Shown: piece by piece, positions 1 to 8,246 of the stretch
Position numbering within the stretch: the stretch's first letter is position 1
How the letters are laid out: every line of letters begins with the position of its first letter
Source of the DNA: Acidobacteriota bacterium
GTDB taxonomy: Bacteria > Acidobacteriota > Terriglobia > Terriglobales > Acidobacteriaceae
Assembly (NCBI GenBank): GCA_021805025.1
Contig: JAJZGF010000020.1
Span: forward strand, 1-35,473
Reading direction: 5' to 3'
Length of the DNA stretch: 35,473 nt
Translations under genes and position numbers: made by a program
The notes under the pieces: model-generated
What the model was told of the DNA's origin: nothing
Database searches by the model: none
What the model saw: the letters and a program-made list of their open reading frames with translations, nothing else

Positions 1-996
1 CTTTGGCGAGACTCTGCGGCGAGTGAATCGATGGCGAAGCCATATGGGGATGACCTGCGCCGTAAGTTTCTGTGGGCCTACGATCAAGGCGAGGAGACGC
101 TGGAGGAACTTGCGGATCGTTTCCTGGTGAGCGTGGGCTGGGCGAAGAAGATTTCCGCACAGCGGAACCGCAATGGGCAGGCCGAGCGCGTGCCGCACCA
201 ACCCGGGCGTAAGTGGCGGGCCGGCGCCGAGGCACAGCGTCAGGTGATGGATTGGGTGGCATCGCAGCCCGATCTGACGCTGGCCCAACTGCAGGCCAAG
301 TTGCACAGTGAGGCTGGCGTGTCGCTCAGCTTGGGACGGATCTGGCACCTGCTGAAGAAGTTGGGTCTGCGGCTGAAAAAAGTCACTCCACGCGGTCGAG
401 CGGGACAGCGAAGCCAACCGCGCGCGCCGCGAAGAGTTCGCAGCGCGCATCCAGTCGATCTCACCGGAGCGGCTGATTTTCCTGGACGAGAGTGGCGTCA
501 CGACCTCGATGACGCGGCTCTATGCGCGGGGCCTGGGAGGAAGACGCCTCCATGAGGCGACGCCTGGCGGCCACTGGAAGATCATGACCATTCTCGGCGC
601 CATGAGCCTGAATGGCATGGTCGCAACCATGACCATCGAAGAGCCCACCGACACCGATATTTTTCTGGCCTACGTCGAACATCTGCTGTACCCGGTACTG
701 AAACCCGGCGACGTGGTGGTGATGGACAACCTGAGCGTGCACAAGGCGCCAGCAGTGTGCGAATGGATCGAAAAAGCTGGCGCAGAGGTGCTCTATCTGC
801 CGCCCTACTCTCCCGATCTGAACCCTATCGAGAAGGCTTGGGCAAGACTCAAACAACTGCTCCGCGCGGCCAAGGCACGAACCAAAGAAACACTCGATCA
901 GGCCATCACCGAGGCCCTGCCACACATCACTCCTGACAATGCAATGGCTTGGTTCAGACTTGCTCTCGGTGGTCTACAGTAAAACAGAAAATGCTC
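1..996 (+). mobile_element. IS630-family insertion sequence, left end outside window
   Basis: The first kilobase holds a DDE transposase of the IS630/mariner type and little else. After the transposase stop at 982 the sequence runs into an AT-rich stretch, GTAAAACAGAAAATGCTC, followed directly by TA at 997-998. IS630 elements insert at and duplicate TA, so this stretch is probably the right terminal repeat. Its complement would be expected at the left end but is not in the 30 bases before the start codon, so the left repeat is probably just outside the window. The exact ends are inferred. Confidence 0.7.
31..982 (+). CDS. IS630-family transposase, split over two reading frames
   Basis: The first frame (from ATG 31) gives an N-terminal helix-turn-helix region and linker. 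Its natural continuation lies in the +1 frame, entered at an A6 run around 376-381, where the conserved text switches from LRLKK to SLHAVERDSE. The second frame carries all three DDE residues: D in LIFLDESG (about 485), D in VVMDNLSVHK (about 725) and E in NPIEKAWARL (about 830). The catalytic core is therefore intact and only the frame is broken. The A6 run could be a programmed frameshift or slippage site, as reported for some IS families, or a decay mutation. If not recoded, the product is a 174-residue DNA-binding fragment. Confidence 0.85.
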
Positions 997-1070
997 TAGT
1001 GTTGTCCGCTAGAAATGGTGCCCTTTCAAAACGGATCCATGTCCGGCTGGGATGCGGACACCGCTAGCGT

Positions 1071-2357
1071 CTACTGCCGCAACACCGCGCCGTTTTTCAT
1101 CACAAAAGTCACATGCTCCACCACACTGATGTCGTCCAGCGGATTGCCTGGCACGGCAATCACATCCGCGTAGTAGCCCGGCTTTAGTTCGCCAATCTGG
1201 CCGGCCCAGCCCAGCAGCTTTGCTCCGTTGATCATGTCGGCCTGCAGCACCGCCAGCGGCTTCATGCCGTAGCGCACCATCAATGTCATCTCGCGCGCCT
1301 GCGTGCCGTGCGGAAATGGTCCTACATCCGAACCCACGGCAAACTGAATGCCCGCGGCCAGCTGCTTTTTGAATTGCGCGATCTTGTAGTCCAGCATTGC
1401 AGCCTCGCCCGCCGCCTGGTCCTGCGATCCGCGATGATGCGCGAAGTAGTCGAAGATGGTGAAGGTGGGTACGGCGAAGATGCCTTTCTCGCGCATGAGG
1501 CGCATAGTCTCATCGCTCAGTTGCGTGGCATGGTCAATGGAGGCGACGCCCGCCTCCGCCGCAAAGAGCGTGCCCGGCTCACCCATCGCGTGCACGCCGA
1601 CCGTCGTGCCCAGGCGGCGCGCTTCGCCGACGGCCGCAGCGAGCTGCGCGGCTGTGTATTGATAGGGCGTATGCAGCATGCCGTTGATCATCCGGTCTGG
1701 TCCGGTCTCGTACATCTTTACGAAATCTGAGCCCTGCTTGTGCTGCTCGCGAATCACCTCCACAATCTCCGTGTCGTCATTCGCGCGGTCCGCATTGGAG
1801 AGCACATGCTGCGCCGGATTGAAGCCGTTCGCGTCTTCATGCCCGCCAAGAATGTCAATCGCGTTGCCGCTGATGCGCATACGCGGGCCGGGAATGATGC
1901 CCTCGTTGATCGCGTTCCGCACCGCTGTGTCCGCCGAGCTCGCGCCCTCCGTGCCCATATCGCGCTCCGCCGTGAACCCCGCCATCAGGTCCGCCTTCGC
2001 CGCCTGCTCTGCCAGAATTGTCCGCCACGGCACAGACTCTTCCACCGTCTGCAGGTCCTCAGCGCCCGGATGCAGAAACAGATGTACGTGAGCGTCAATG
2101 AGGCCGGGCAGCAGTGTTGTGTCGCCCAGGTCAAGGACTGTTGCGCCTGCGGGATGCTCGACCGATGTGCCGACTGCGCGGATGCGTTCGCCCTCGATGA
2201 GGACTTCGCCGGGCGCAAGCACCATGCCTGTATCCACCTGGAGCAGGCGAGCGGCGTGGAGCACGATGGGAGGCGCGGCGGGCTGCTGCGCGGTGGCGGC
2301 AAGAGAAACAGTTGCAAAAACGGGAAGGACAAACAATGAGTGAAAGAATTTCGGCAT
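1071..2357 (-). CDS. secreted amidohydrolase family metal-dependent hydrolase
   Basis: A 428-residue protein with an N-terminal signal peptide (hydrophobic stretch ending near ATAQQ, residue 25), so probably exported. The amidohydrolase fold is clear. It has a small beta-domain, then DAHVHLFLHP with the HxH metal pair, a lysine in DFVKMYE that could be the carboxylated bridging residue, single histidines in GVHAMG and SIDHAT, the metal-binding Asp in VGSDVGPFPHG, and a C-terminal GYYADVIAVPGNPLDD strand. This is the imidazolonepropionase/prolidase-like subgroup, which includes secreted Xaa-Pro dipeptidases and other cyclic-amide hydrolases. The substrate cannot be read from sequence. No strong ribosome site is seen before the ATG. 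The gene is divergent from the ROK gene. Confidence 0.87.
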   Translation of the reverse strand: MPKFFHSLFVLPVFATVSLAATAQQPAAPPIVLHAARLLQVDTGMVLAPGEVLIEGERIRAVGTSVEHPAGATVLDLGDTTLLPGLIDAHVHLFLHPGAEDLQTVEESVPWRTILAEQAAKADLMAGFTAERDMGTEGASSADTAVRNAINEGIIPGPRMRISGNAIDILGGHEDANGFNPAQHVLSNADRANDDTEIVEVIREQHKQGSDFVKMYETGPDRMINGMLHTPYQYTAAQLAAAVGEARRLGTTVGVHAMGEPGTLFAAEAGVASIDHATQLSDETMRLMREKGIFAVPTFTIFDYFAHHRGSQDQAAGEAAMLDYKIAQFKKQLAAGIQFAVGSDVGPFPHGTQAREMTLMVRYGMKPLAVLQADMINGAKLLGWAGQIGELKPGYYADVIAVPGNPLDDISVVEHVTFVMKNGAVLRQ

Positions 2358-2449
2358 GGCATCGACTATGCCGCATCGGGCGCGTCTTGTCGAGTGTCAT
2401 CTGACGCGCGGATACGTGATCGGGGGACTGCGCTACGGGGTCGGCGCTT

Positions 2450-2478
2450 TTCAGTTGATGCGAGGCAGATGGTAGAAT
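2450..2478 (+). promoter_or_regulatory. candidate sigma-70 promoter for the ROK gene
   Basis: TAGAAT at 2473-2478 is a good -10 match, with TTCAGT at 2450-2455 as a weak -35 box and a 17-bp spacer. Transcription would begin about 30 bases before the ROK start codon. It was found by eye only. Confidence 0.35.
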
Positions 2479-2515
2479 CCCGGCGAGACCCGCCGGAGAG
2501 ACTGGCACCCGGCAG

Positions 2516-3511
2516 ATGGCGATGATGTGTATGGAAAGCAAGCAACCCGGCCCGGGCACCATTCTCGGCTTTGACATTGGCGGCACCAAGACAGCCTGCG
2601 TGGAAGGCACGCTGGACGGCCGCATCCTGCAGCGGACGGAGATGGAGACGCGCGCGGCGATGCCCTTTACCGCGACCTTTCCGGAGATTGTGGCGCGAGC
2701 GAAAGCGGTGAAGGAGGAGGCAGCACGCAACGGGCGGGTGATTGGAGAGATCAGTGTTTCCATCGGCGGACCGCTGAGGATTGACGATGGATTCCTGCTG
2801 GATCCGCCGCACCTGCCCGGCTGGCATGAAGTGCCGTTGAAGGCGCACCTGATGGATGCGTTTCCAGGCTTGCCTGTCGCGGTGGAACATGACGGCAACG
2901 CAGGCGCGCTGGCGGAGTTTCACTTCGGTGTGGGAGCGAAGCGACCGGGACTGAAGCACCTGGTTTTTCTGACCTTCGGAACAGGGATCGGCGCAGGGTT
3001 CATCGTGAATGGGCAGATTTTGCGCGGAGCCAGCGACACGGCCGGCGAAGTGGGCCACTGGCGGCTCGCGGAGGACGGCCCGCTGGGTTTTGGCAAGCGC
3101 GGCTCGTGGGAGTCGTTTGCCTCGGGCGCCGGCCTCGTCGAACTTGCTGCACAGATGTATCCTGCGCGCTGGAGCGCGGCAACACCGATTCGGGCGCTGG
3201 TGGAAGCGATACTGCGCGATGATCCCGATGCACTTGAGGTGGCTAAAGTCGCCGGCCACTGGATGGGCCGCGGCCTGGCGTTGCTGATCGATGCCCTGAA
3301 CCCGCAGGTGATTGTATTTGGCTCGCTGGGCGTGGCGCTGGGGGAACGCATCCTGGGCCCGGCGCGCAAGGTGATTGCGGACGAGGCGCTGCCGCAGGCC
3401 GCGGCTGCGTGCGACCTTACACCATCTGTGCTGGGGGAGCGCATTGGAGACGTGGCTGCGCTGATGGCCGCGCTGAGCGACTCTGGACTTCGACCGCGGT
3501 TTGAGGAATAA
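2516..3511 (+). CDS. ROK family protein (sugar kinase-like)
   Basis: 331 residues with the ROK/actin-like ATPase fold: phosphate-1 loop LGFDIGGTKTACVEG near residue 18, catalytic-region EHDGNAGALAEF (Asp next to Asn), phosphate-2 motif LTFGTGIGAGFIVNG and a C-terminal adenosine motif VIVFGSLG. There is no N-terminal helix-turn-helix, so it is a kinase-type rather than repressor-type ROK protein. The classical ROK zinc site (CxCGxxGC with an upstream His) is absent. The equivalent region reads GHWRLAEDGPLGFGKRGSWE, with no cysteine, so specificity may differ from glucokinase. Several ATG codons are clustered at 2516-2533 and the exact start is uncertain. It converges on the acyl-CoA dehydrogenase gene. 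Confidence 0.85.
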   Translation: MAMMCMESKQPGPGTILGFDIGGTKTACVEGTLDGRILQRTEMETRAAMPFTATFPEIVARAKAVKEEAARNGRVIGEISVSIGGPLRIDDGFLLDPPHLPGWHEVPLKAHLMDAFPGLPVAVEHDGNAGALAEFHFGVGAKRPGLKHLVFLTFGTGIGAGFIVNGQILRGASDTAGEVGHWRLAEDGPLGFGKRGSWESFASGAGLVELAAQMYPARWSAATPIRALVEAILRDDPDALEVAKVAGHWMGRGLALLIDALNPQVIVFGSLGVALGERILGPARKVIADEALPQAAAACDLTPSVLGERIGDVAALMAALSDSGLRPRFEE

Positions 3512-3514
3512 GCA

Positions 3515-3530
3515 CCGCAGGGATGTGCGG
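3515..3530. terminator. weak hairpin between convergent genes
   Basis: CCGCA-GGGATG-TGCGG forms a 5-bp stem in the 21-base gap between the ROK stop and the acyl-CoA dehydrogenase stop. It lacks a T-tract, so it is only a possible bidirectional terminator. Confidence 0.25.
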
Positions 3531-3532
3531 CT

Positions 3533-4711
3533 TCAATACGCGGCAATGCCGGTGAGATGCTGCCCCAGCACGAGCGCATGAATGTCATGCGTGCCCTCGT
3601 AGGTCTTCACCGATTCCAGATTCATCATGTGGCGCATGATGGGGTAATCCTCGGTGATGCCATTGGCTCCAAGGATGTCTCGGGCCATGCGCGCGCACTC
3701 CAGAGCCATCCAAACGTTGTTGCGTTTGGCCATGGAGATGTGCTGATGGCCGACGGTTCCGGCGTCCTTCAGACGGCCCACCTGCAGCGAGAGCAACTGC
3801 GCCTTCGAGATTTCACTGGCCATCCAGACGAGCTTCTCCTGGATCAGCTGATGGCTGGCGATGGGCTGATTGTGAAACTGTTTTCTGGTCTGGGCATATT
3901 GTAGAGCGGTGTCGTAGCAGGCCATGGCCGCGCCAATGGCTCCCCAACTGATGCCGTAGCGCGCCTGGTTGAGACACATGAGGGGGCTCTTGAGACCGCC
4001 GGTGCCGGCCAGCAGATTGGCGGCGGGGATGTGTACGTCCTGCAGGGAGAGCCCGCTGGTGACCGAGGCGCGCAGGCTCCACTTGCCGTGGACTTCGTCA
4101 GCGCGAAAACCGGGGCGGTCTGTCTCAACGAGGAAGCCGCGCACGCGGTTGTCTTCGTTCTCGACCTTGGCCCAGACGACGGCAATGTCTGCGACGTTGC
4201 CGGAGGTGATCCACATTTTTTCGCCGTTAAGGATATACTCATCGCCGGCCTTTCGAGCAGTAGTGGTCATGCCGCCGGGGTTCGAGCCAAAGCCGGGCTC
4301 GGTGAGGCCAAAGCAGCCGATCTTCTTGCCCGCCGCGAGGCCAGGCAGCCACCTCTGCTTCTGCTCCTCAGAGCCGAAGGTGTAAATGGGATACATGACC
4401 AACGCGGACTGCACGCTGGCAAAGCTGCGCAGACCGGAGTCTCCTCGCTCCAGCTCCTGCATCACCAGCCCGTACTCGACGTTGGACATGCCCGCGCATC
4501 CGTAGCCTTCAAGGTTCGCGCCGAAGAAGCCGAGCTCGCCCATCATGGGCACCAGTTCACGCGGGAAGCGGGCGGTGCGGAAGCACTCTTCAATGATGGG
4601 AATCAGGTTGTCTTCGACAAAGTCGCGCGCTGTGCGCCGGACAAGGATTTCGTCTTCAGTAAAAGTCGCGTCAAGATTTAGAAAATCGAAGCCCTGGAAT
4701 TTAAATGCCAT
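3533..4711 (-). CDS. acyl-CoA dehydrogenase, glutaryl-CoA dehydrogenase type
   Basis: From ATG 4711 (MAFKFQGFDF) the protein has 392 residues, the usual length of the family. This start is preferred over the longer frame because GAAAGG lies about 9 bases upstream and the extra 27 residues look unrelated. Glutaryl-CoA dehydrogenase hallmarks are present: an arginine at about residue 95 (GLRSFASVQS) at the position that contacts the substrate carboxylate in this subfamily, the FAD motif CFGLTEPGFGSNP, and the catalytic Glu at about 372 in TYEGTHDIHAL. The predicted reaction is FAD-dependent dehydrogenation and decarboxylation of glutaryl-CoA to crotonyl-CoA in lysine/tryptophan breakdown, with electron-transfer flavoprotein as acceptor. 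Closely related short-chain acyl-CoA dehydrogenases cannot be fully excluded. Confidence 0.87.
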   Translation of the reverse strand: MAFKFQGFDFLNLDATFTEDEILVRRTARDFVEDNLIPIIEECFRTARFPRELVPMMGELGFFGANLEGYGCAGMSNVEYGLVMQELERGDSGLRSFASVQSALVMYPIYTFGSEEQKQRWLPGLAAGKKIGCFGLTEPGFGSNPGGMTTTARKAGDEYILNGEKMWITSGNVADIAVVWAKVENEDNRVRGFLVETDRPGFRADEVHGKWSLRASVTSGLSLQDVHIPAANLLAGTGGLKSPLMCLNQARYGISWGAIGAAMACYDTALQYAQTRKQFHNQPIASHQLIQEKLVWMASEISKAQLLSLQVGRLKDAGTVGHQHISMAKRNNVWMALECARMARDILGANGITEDYPIMRHMMNLESVKTYEGTHDIHALVLGQHLTGIAAY

Positions 4712-4749
4712 GATTGCACCTTTCTTCTCTGCGAAACCCGAAACCAGAA

Positions 4750-4783
4750 AGGCTAGCAGATTGGCCCTAGGCGCAGCTAGCCT
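4750..4783 (-). terminator. inverted repeat downstream of the phospholipase gene
   Basis: AGGCTAGC (4750-4757) and GCTAGCCT (4776-4783) are perfect 8-bp arms with an 18-base loop. They lie between the phospholipase stop and the acyl-CoA dehydrogenase start. On the minus strand the hairpin is followed by a moderately T-rich stretch. It could end the phospholipase transcript or act as a leader element of the next gene. Confidence 0.4.
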
Positions 4784-4851
4784 GCACCTCAACGCGAGGA
4801 ATCACAGGTCTTGACCGGTGAGGTTGTGCGCCGTGCATTTCACAACGAGCC

Positions 4852-6285
4852 CTACTCGTCCTCTTCAATGCTTTCGGCGTAGGTCGGGTAGGGCTCGGGC
4901 GCGCGGCTGGTCGGCATCGCGAACAGCGTCTTCAGATCGGCCTGCACCTGCGCCCAGCGCTTGGGATTGCGCATGGTTGAGATCGGCGCGTCGGGGTTCG
5001 CGTAGTAGGCGAGGATGTCTTCCTTGATGCCGGGTGGGATGGGCTGCGAAGGATTGCGCGCGAGACGCCGCAGGAGATCCGCATAGGTGGCGTCGGTCAG
5101 CGGATAACCGCCGGGTCGAACTACGTACCCCGTGTCCAAATCGCGATTCGGCAGCGGGTGCCGCAAGTCGCTGGATCGCAGCAACACGTCGCGGTTCGCC
5201 TTCGGATCTTTCAGCAGTCCTGCGAGAAACCTCTGCGAGAAAGCCTTTGGCGCATCGCTACTGTGCATCGATCTGCGTGCAGGGGGCGGCGTGAACCGCG
5301 ACAGGACATCCCGAAACACCGCGAGCGAGAGCGTGAGGCTGTGGAGGTAATCGGCTTCAGTCGCTGTTGTGGGATCTTTCACCGCGAGTTCACTGAACGG
5401 ACCGATTTTCGGCGTCACGAAGATTAATCCTGCCAGCGCATAGGTTCCTATGCCGGGTTTGCGCCGGTAGGCATCCCATTGATTCTCCGCTGCAACGGCA
5501 GCCACCTCCTTCTCGATCTCCGCGGCTTCAGGGCTATCGGGCTCCGCGGGCTCGTGGTTGCGGTGCAGGATGGTGATAGCGTATGCGAGGCGCGGGATGA
5601 ATGTGCGTGCAGCGAAGCGATAGCCGGGCACGTTGAAACGGTGCCCCTTCACAACAGAAAAATCCTGAGCGAGTCCGTAGGTCTGGTAGTAGGCGAGCGC
5701 CAACTGCCGCACGGGTACCTTGAGGCCGATATGACGCAGGAAGCGAATCGGCGCCATGCGATGGTGTGCCACCTCATCGATATCGAATCCGAACTCTGTG
5801 CGCACATGCTGGTGCTTACCCTCCGCAAAGCTGACCACTGAGCCATACCGGGCGCGCAGCTTGGGAAAGTCCACGGGCACCGCAAGGTTTGTGGCGGTCG
5901 AGTGACCGAGCGAGTCGCCGACATAGTGCGAAAGCGCACCCACTGCGAAAGCGAGCTCATTCGCATTCTGCGCGTTGCGAAACAGGTTGACGACAAAGTC
6001 GCCGGAGCGCACATAGTGTGTGAGATCAGAGAAGCGTGGATCGCCGAAGGGGTAGTAGCCGATGTCCTGGATGACGCAACCGCCGTATGCGTAAGCGCGG
6101 GCCTGCTCCAGGTCTGCCGGAGTGAGCGAGGGATAGCGGCTGAGCAGCAGCGGCACGATCGAGTTTTGCCAGGTCAGGTCAACCAGTTCTTCGTGCGTGA
6201 GCAGGGAGTACCCAGCAGCACGATGCGGCTGCCAGAGGGTGGTCAGCAACAGAGCCATCACGATGTGGAGCCATCGCCGGGTCAT
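4852..6285 (-). CDS. secreted zinc-dependent phospholipase C family protein
   Basis: 477 residues beginning with a signal peptide (MTRRWLHIVMALLL to about residue 25), so exported. The mature protein starts with YSLLTHEEL and continues through IQDIGYYPFG and GALSHYVGDSLGHS. The His-x3-Asp and following His are arranged as in the zinc-dependent phospholipase C/S1-P1 nuclease fold, and HxH residues follow near KHQHVR. The C-terminal half is long and not recognised. The likely activity is hydrolysis of phospholipids or other phosphodiesters outside the cytoplasm. It starts 65 bases after the MlaF-like gene and may be co-transcribed with the lipid transporter, which would fit a role in envelope lipid handling; that link is inference. 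Confidence 0.78.
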   Translation of the reverse strand: MTRRWLHIVMALLLTTLWQPHRAAGYSLLTHEELVDLTWQNSIVPLLLSRYPSLTPADLEQARAYAYGGCVIQDIGYYPFGDPRFSDLTHYVRSGDFVVNLFRNAQNANELAFAVGALSHYVGDSLGHSTATNLAVPVDFPKLRARYGSVVSFAEGKHQHVRTEFGFDIDEVAHHRMAPIRFLRHIGLKVPVRQLALAYYQTYGLAQDFSVVKGHRFNVPGYRFAARTFIPRLAYAITILHRNHEPAEPDSPEAAEIEKEVAAVAAENQWDAYRRKPGIGTYALAGLIFVTPKIGPFSELAVKDPTTATEADYLHSLTLSLAVFRDVLSRFTPPPARRSMHSSDAPKAFSQRFLAGLLKDPKANRDVLLRSSDLRHPLPNRDLDTGYVVRPGGYPLTDATYADLLRRLARNPSQPIPPGIKEDILAYYANPDAPISTMRNPKRWAQVQADLKTLFAMPTSRAPEPYPTYAESIEEDE

Positions 6286-6350
6286 AATCCATCTCTACCA
6301 TAAGCGTTCACGGCGAAGATGCCCATGTCATTTTTCGCCGCGCCGGGGCC

Positions 6351-7196
6351 CTACTCCAGAAACTCCCGCACAAAGGGATCCTCGCTCCTGACCAGTGCGC
6401 CGAGAGAACCATCGAAGATCAGCCGCCCTTCCGAAAGCATCAGGAAGCTTGTCTTGGGGTCTGTTTCGCCTTCCGGCAACGGCACCATCCCATTGTCCTG
6501 GGTGACGAACCGATGCGTACACATTGTGAACGCGTCCTGGAGCCGGTGCGTCACCATGAGCGACGGTGTATGGAACACATCGCGCTGCTTCACAATCAAC
6601 TCGATGATGTTCGTCGAGGTCACTGGATCCAGCCCCCCGGTGGGAGAATCGTAGAGCAGCAGGTCAGGGTGATGAATCAGCGCGCGCGCAATGGCAACCC
6701 GGCGCCGCATACCTCCTGAAAGACTGCTGGGAAAGTAGCTGAACGTTTCCTCCAGTCCCACAAAGCGCAGCGCTTCCAGGACGCGGGCGTCGATTTCGCT
6801 GTCTGCGACGCGCTCCTGAATCATCTGATACGCGACATTGTCGCGCACGGTGAGCGAGTCAAACAGCGCGCCCTCCTGAAACACCATCCCGGCACGCCTG
6901 CGCAGCGCGAACAGGTCTTCCTCGCGCATGTGCGAAATGTCTTCGCCAAAGAGATGAATGCTACCCTCATCCGGACGCAGAAGTCCATTGGCGAGCTTGA
7001 GCAGGACGCTTTTTCCGACGCCGACCGGCCCCAGCACAATCCGCGTCTCGCCAGGCGCAACCGAGAAGCTGATATCCTCCAGCACCGGAGGGCCGGCAAA
7101 GCCCAGGGTTACATTGCGAAATGTCAGCACAGACCCGGCTTCCGGTTCAGAAGCAAAGCTTCGCGCGGTTTGTGCGACGGTCGGTGTCACATCCAC
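6351..7196 (-). CDS. ABC transporter ATP-binding protein, MlaF-like
   Basis: 281 residues with all ABC ATPase motifs: Walker A GPVGVGKS, signature SLSGGMRRRVAIARAL, Walker B LLLYDSPTGGLDP and switch histidine VTHRLQDAF. It would energise the adjacent MlaE-like permease for phospholipid transport between inner and outer membranes. The start at 7196 lies inside the permease gene (10-bp overlap), indicating translational coupling. The Walker B motif has Ser where the catalytic Glu normally sits (DSP instead of DEP), which should slow ATP hydrolysis unless another residue compensates. No MlaD-like substrate-binding gene is seen nearby. Confidence 0.85.
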   Translation of the reverse strand: MDVTPTVAQTARSFASEPEAGSVLTFRNVTLGFAGPPVLEDISFSVAPGETRIVLGPVGVGKSVLLKLANGLLRPDEGSIHLFGEDISHMREEDLFALRRRAGMVFQEGALFDSLTVRDNVAYQMIQERVADSEIDARVLEALRFVGLEETFSYFPSSLSGGMRRRVAIARALIHHPDLLLYDSPTGGLDPVTSTNIIELIVKQRDVFHTPSLMVTHRLQDAFTMCTHRFVTQDNGMVPLPEGETDPKTSFLMLSEGRLIFDGSLGALVRSEDPFVREFLE

Positions 7197-7972
7197 CCGG
7201 CAAAAAGCGTCAGTATGAGGCGACTGATAAGAAAGTCCACAAAGATGATCAGAACCGATGCGTTGACTACCGCCTGAATGGTGGAACGGCCTACACCCTG
7301 TGTTCCTCCTGTCGTCCGGATGCCATAGAAGCAGCCGATCGACGAGAGGATATAGCCGAAGAAGAGCGGCTTCGCCAGTCCCTGCACGATGTCAGGAAGG
7401 CGAAGGTGTTCCCATGCCATGTTGAGATACTGGGTGCCATTCTGGTGGTTCATGAACACGGTGACCAGCCCGCCGCCTATGATGCCGAAAGCATCCGCGA
7501 CGATGGTGAGAAAAAACAGCATGAAAACGCTGGCAAAGATGCGGGGAGTCACGAGCTTGCGAAGGGGATCCACGCCCAGCGCGCGCATTGCATCAATCTG
7601 TTCGGTCACAACCATCGATCCCAGCTCGCTGGCCATTGACGACGCATTCCGACCCGAGACCATCACGCCAGTGAGCACCGGCCCGAGCTCGCGAATCATT
7701 GTCAGGCTTACGAACTGGCCAGTCACGGCAGTGGCGCCGAATGCTGAAAGTGTGGCAGCCGACTGTAGCGCCAGCACGCCCCCGGTTGACAGCCCTGACA
7801 ACACCACAATGGACAGCGATCCGACGCCAATGATGTCGGACTGCATGAGGAAATCGGACCAGTAAACGGGCGGCCGGAAAAGATTCAAAATGGCGCGGTA
7901 GGAGAACAGGGAATAGTCCTGCACGGTGAGGACGATGCGCTTGGCGGTGCTTTCGATTGGGTCTTTCGCCAT
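7187..7972 (-). CDS. MlaE/YrbE-family ABC transporter permease
   Basis: From ATG 7972 (MAKDPIESTAK) the protein has 261 residues, the normal family length. The open frame extends upstream to 8149, but those residues look non-coding. Several membrane segments are seen (for example SIVVLSGLSTGGVLAL and FMLFFLTIVADAFGIIGGG). The family's conserved region is clear: ELGPVLTGVMVSGRNASSM, then ELGSMVVTEQIDAMRALGVDP. The protein is the inner-membrane channel part of an Mla-type lipid transporter. Its end overlaps the ATPase gene start, and a 270-bp divergent region separates it from the trehalose genes. Confidence 0.87.
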   Translation of the reverse strand: MAKDPIESTAKRIVLTVQDYSLFSYRAILNLFRPPVYWSDFLMQSDIIGVGSLSIVVLSGLSTGGVLALQSAATLSAFGATAVTGQFVSLTMIRELGPVLTGVMVSGRNASSMASELGSMVVTEQIDAMRALGVDPLRKLVTPRIFASVFMLFFLTIVADAFGIIGGGLVTVFMNHQNGTQYLNMAWEHLRLPDIVQGLAKPLFFGYILSSIGCFYGIRTTGGTQGVGRSTIQAVVNASVLIIFVDFLISRLILTLFAGWM

Positions 7973-8186
7973 TCTCTTGCCTAAGCCGTCGCCTGCAGGA
8001 TGGAGAGCCGGAAGCTCTCCTGCACAGGATAGCGCATGGCGCGGCAGCGTGGCATTCTGTGCAATGCGCCCGTCCGGCTTGCCCCATGGAGACCTTGCGC
8101 GCCAGCCGCGAAAAAAATAATTGGGTTGGCGCGGGCGGCTTATGTGCATGAAATCCAGTCGTTTAGCGTATTAAGCGTTGTGTGCG

Positions 8187-8205
8187 AGCATTAAATGCTG
8201 GCATT
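8187..8205. promoter_or_regulatory. nested palindromes in the mlaE-otsA divergent region
   Basis: AGCATT-A-AATGCT (8187-8199) is a perfect 6-bp palindrome around a single base. It overlaps a second inverted repeat, AATGC-TG-GCATT (8194-8205). Both lie about 45 bases before the trehalose synthase start. The position suits an operator or promoter-proximal site, but no binding protein can be named. Confidence 0.3.
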
Positions 8206-8246
8206 TTTGCGTCCAAACAGGTAGACCGGTAGAAGGGAGGAACGCT

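Noticed and set aside
1782-2002. A CRISPR array anywhere in the window.
   Set aside because: No regularly spaced repeats of 25-40 bases with unique spacers were seen; the only tandem repeats noted are the 18-bp operator-like units and the short att-region repeats.
8195-8215. A sigma-54 promoter before otsA (TGGCATTTTTGC).
   Set aside because: The GG-to-GC spacing is 7 bases, not the required 10.
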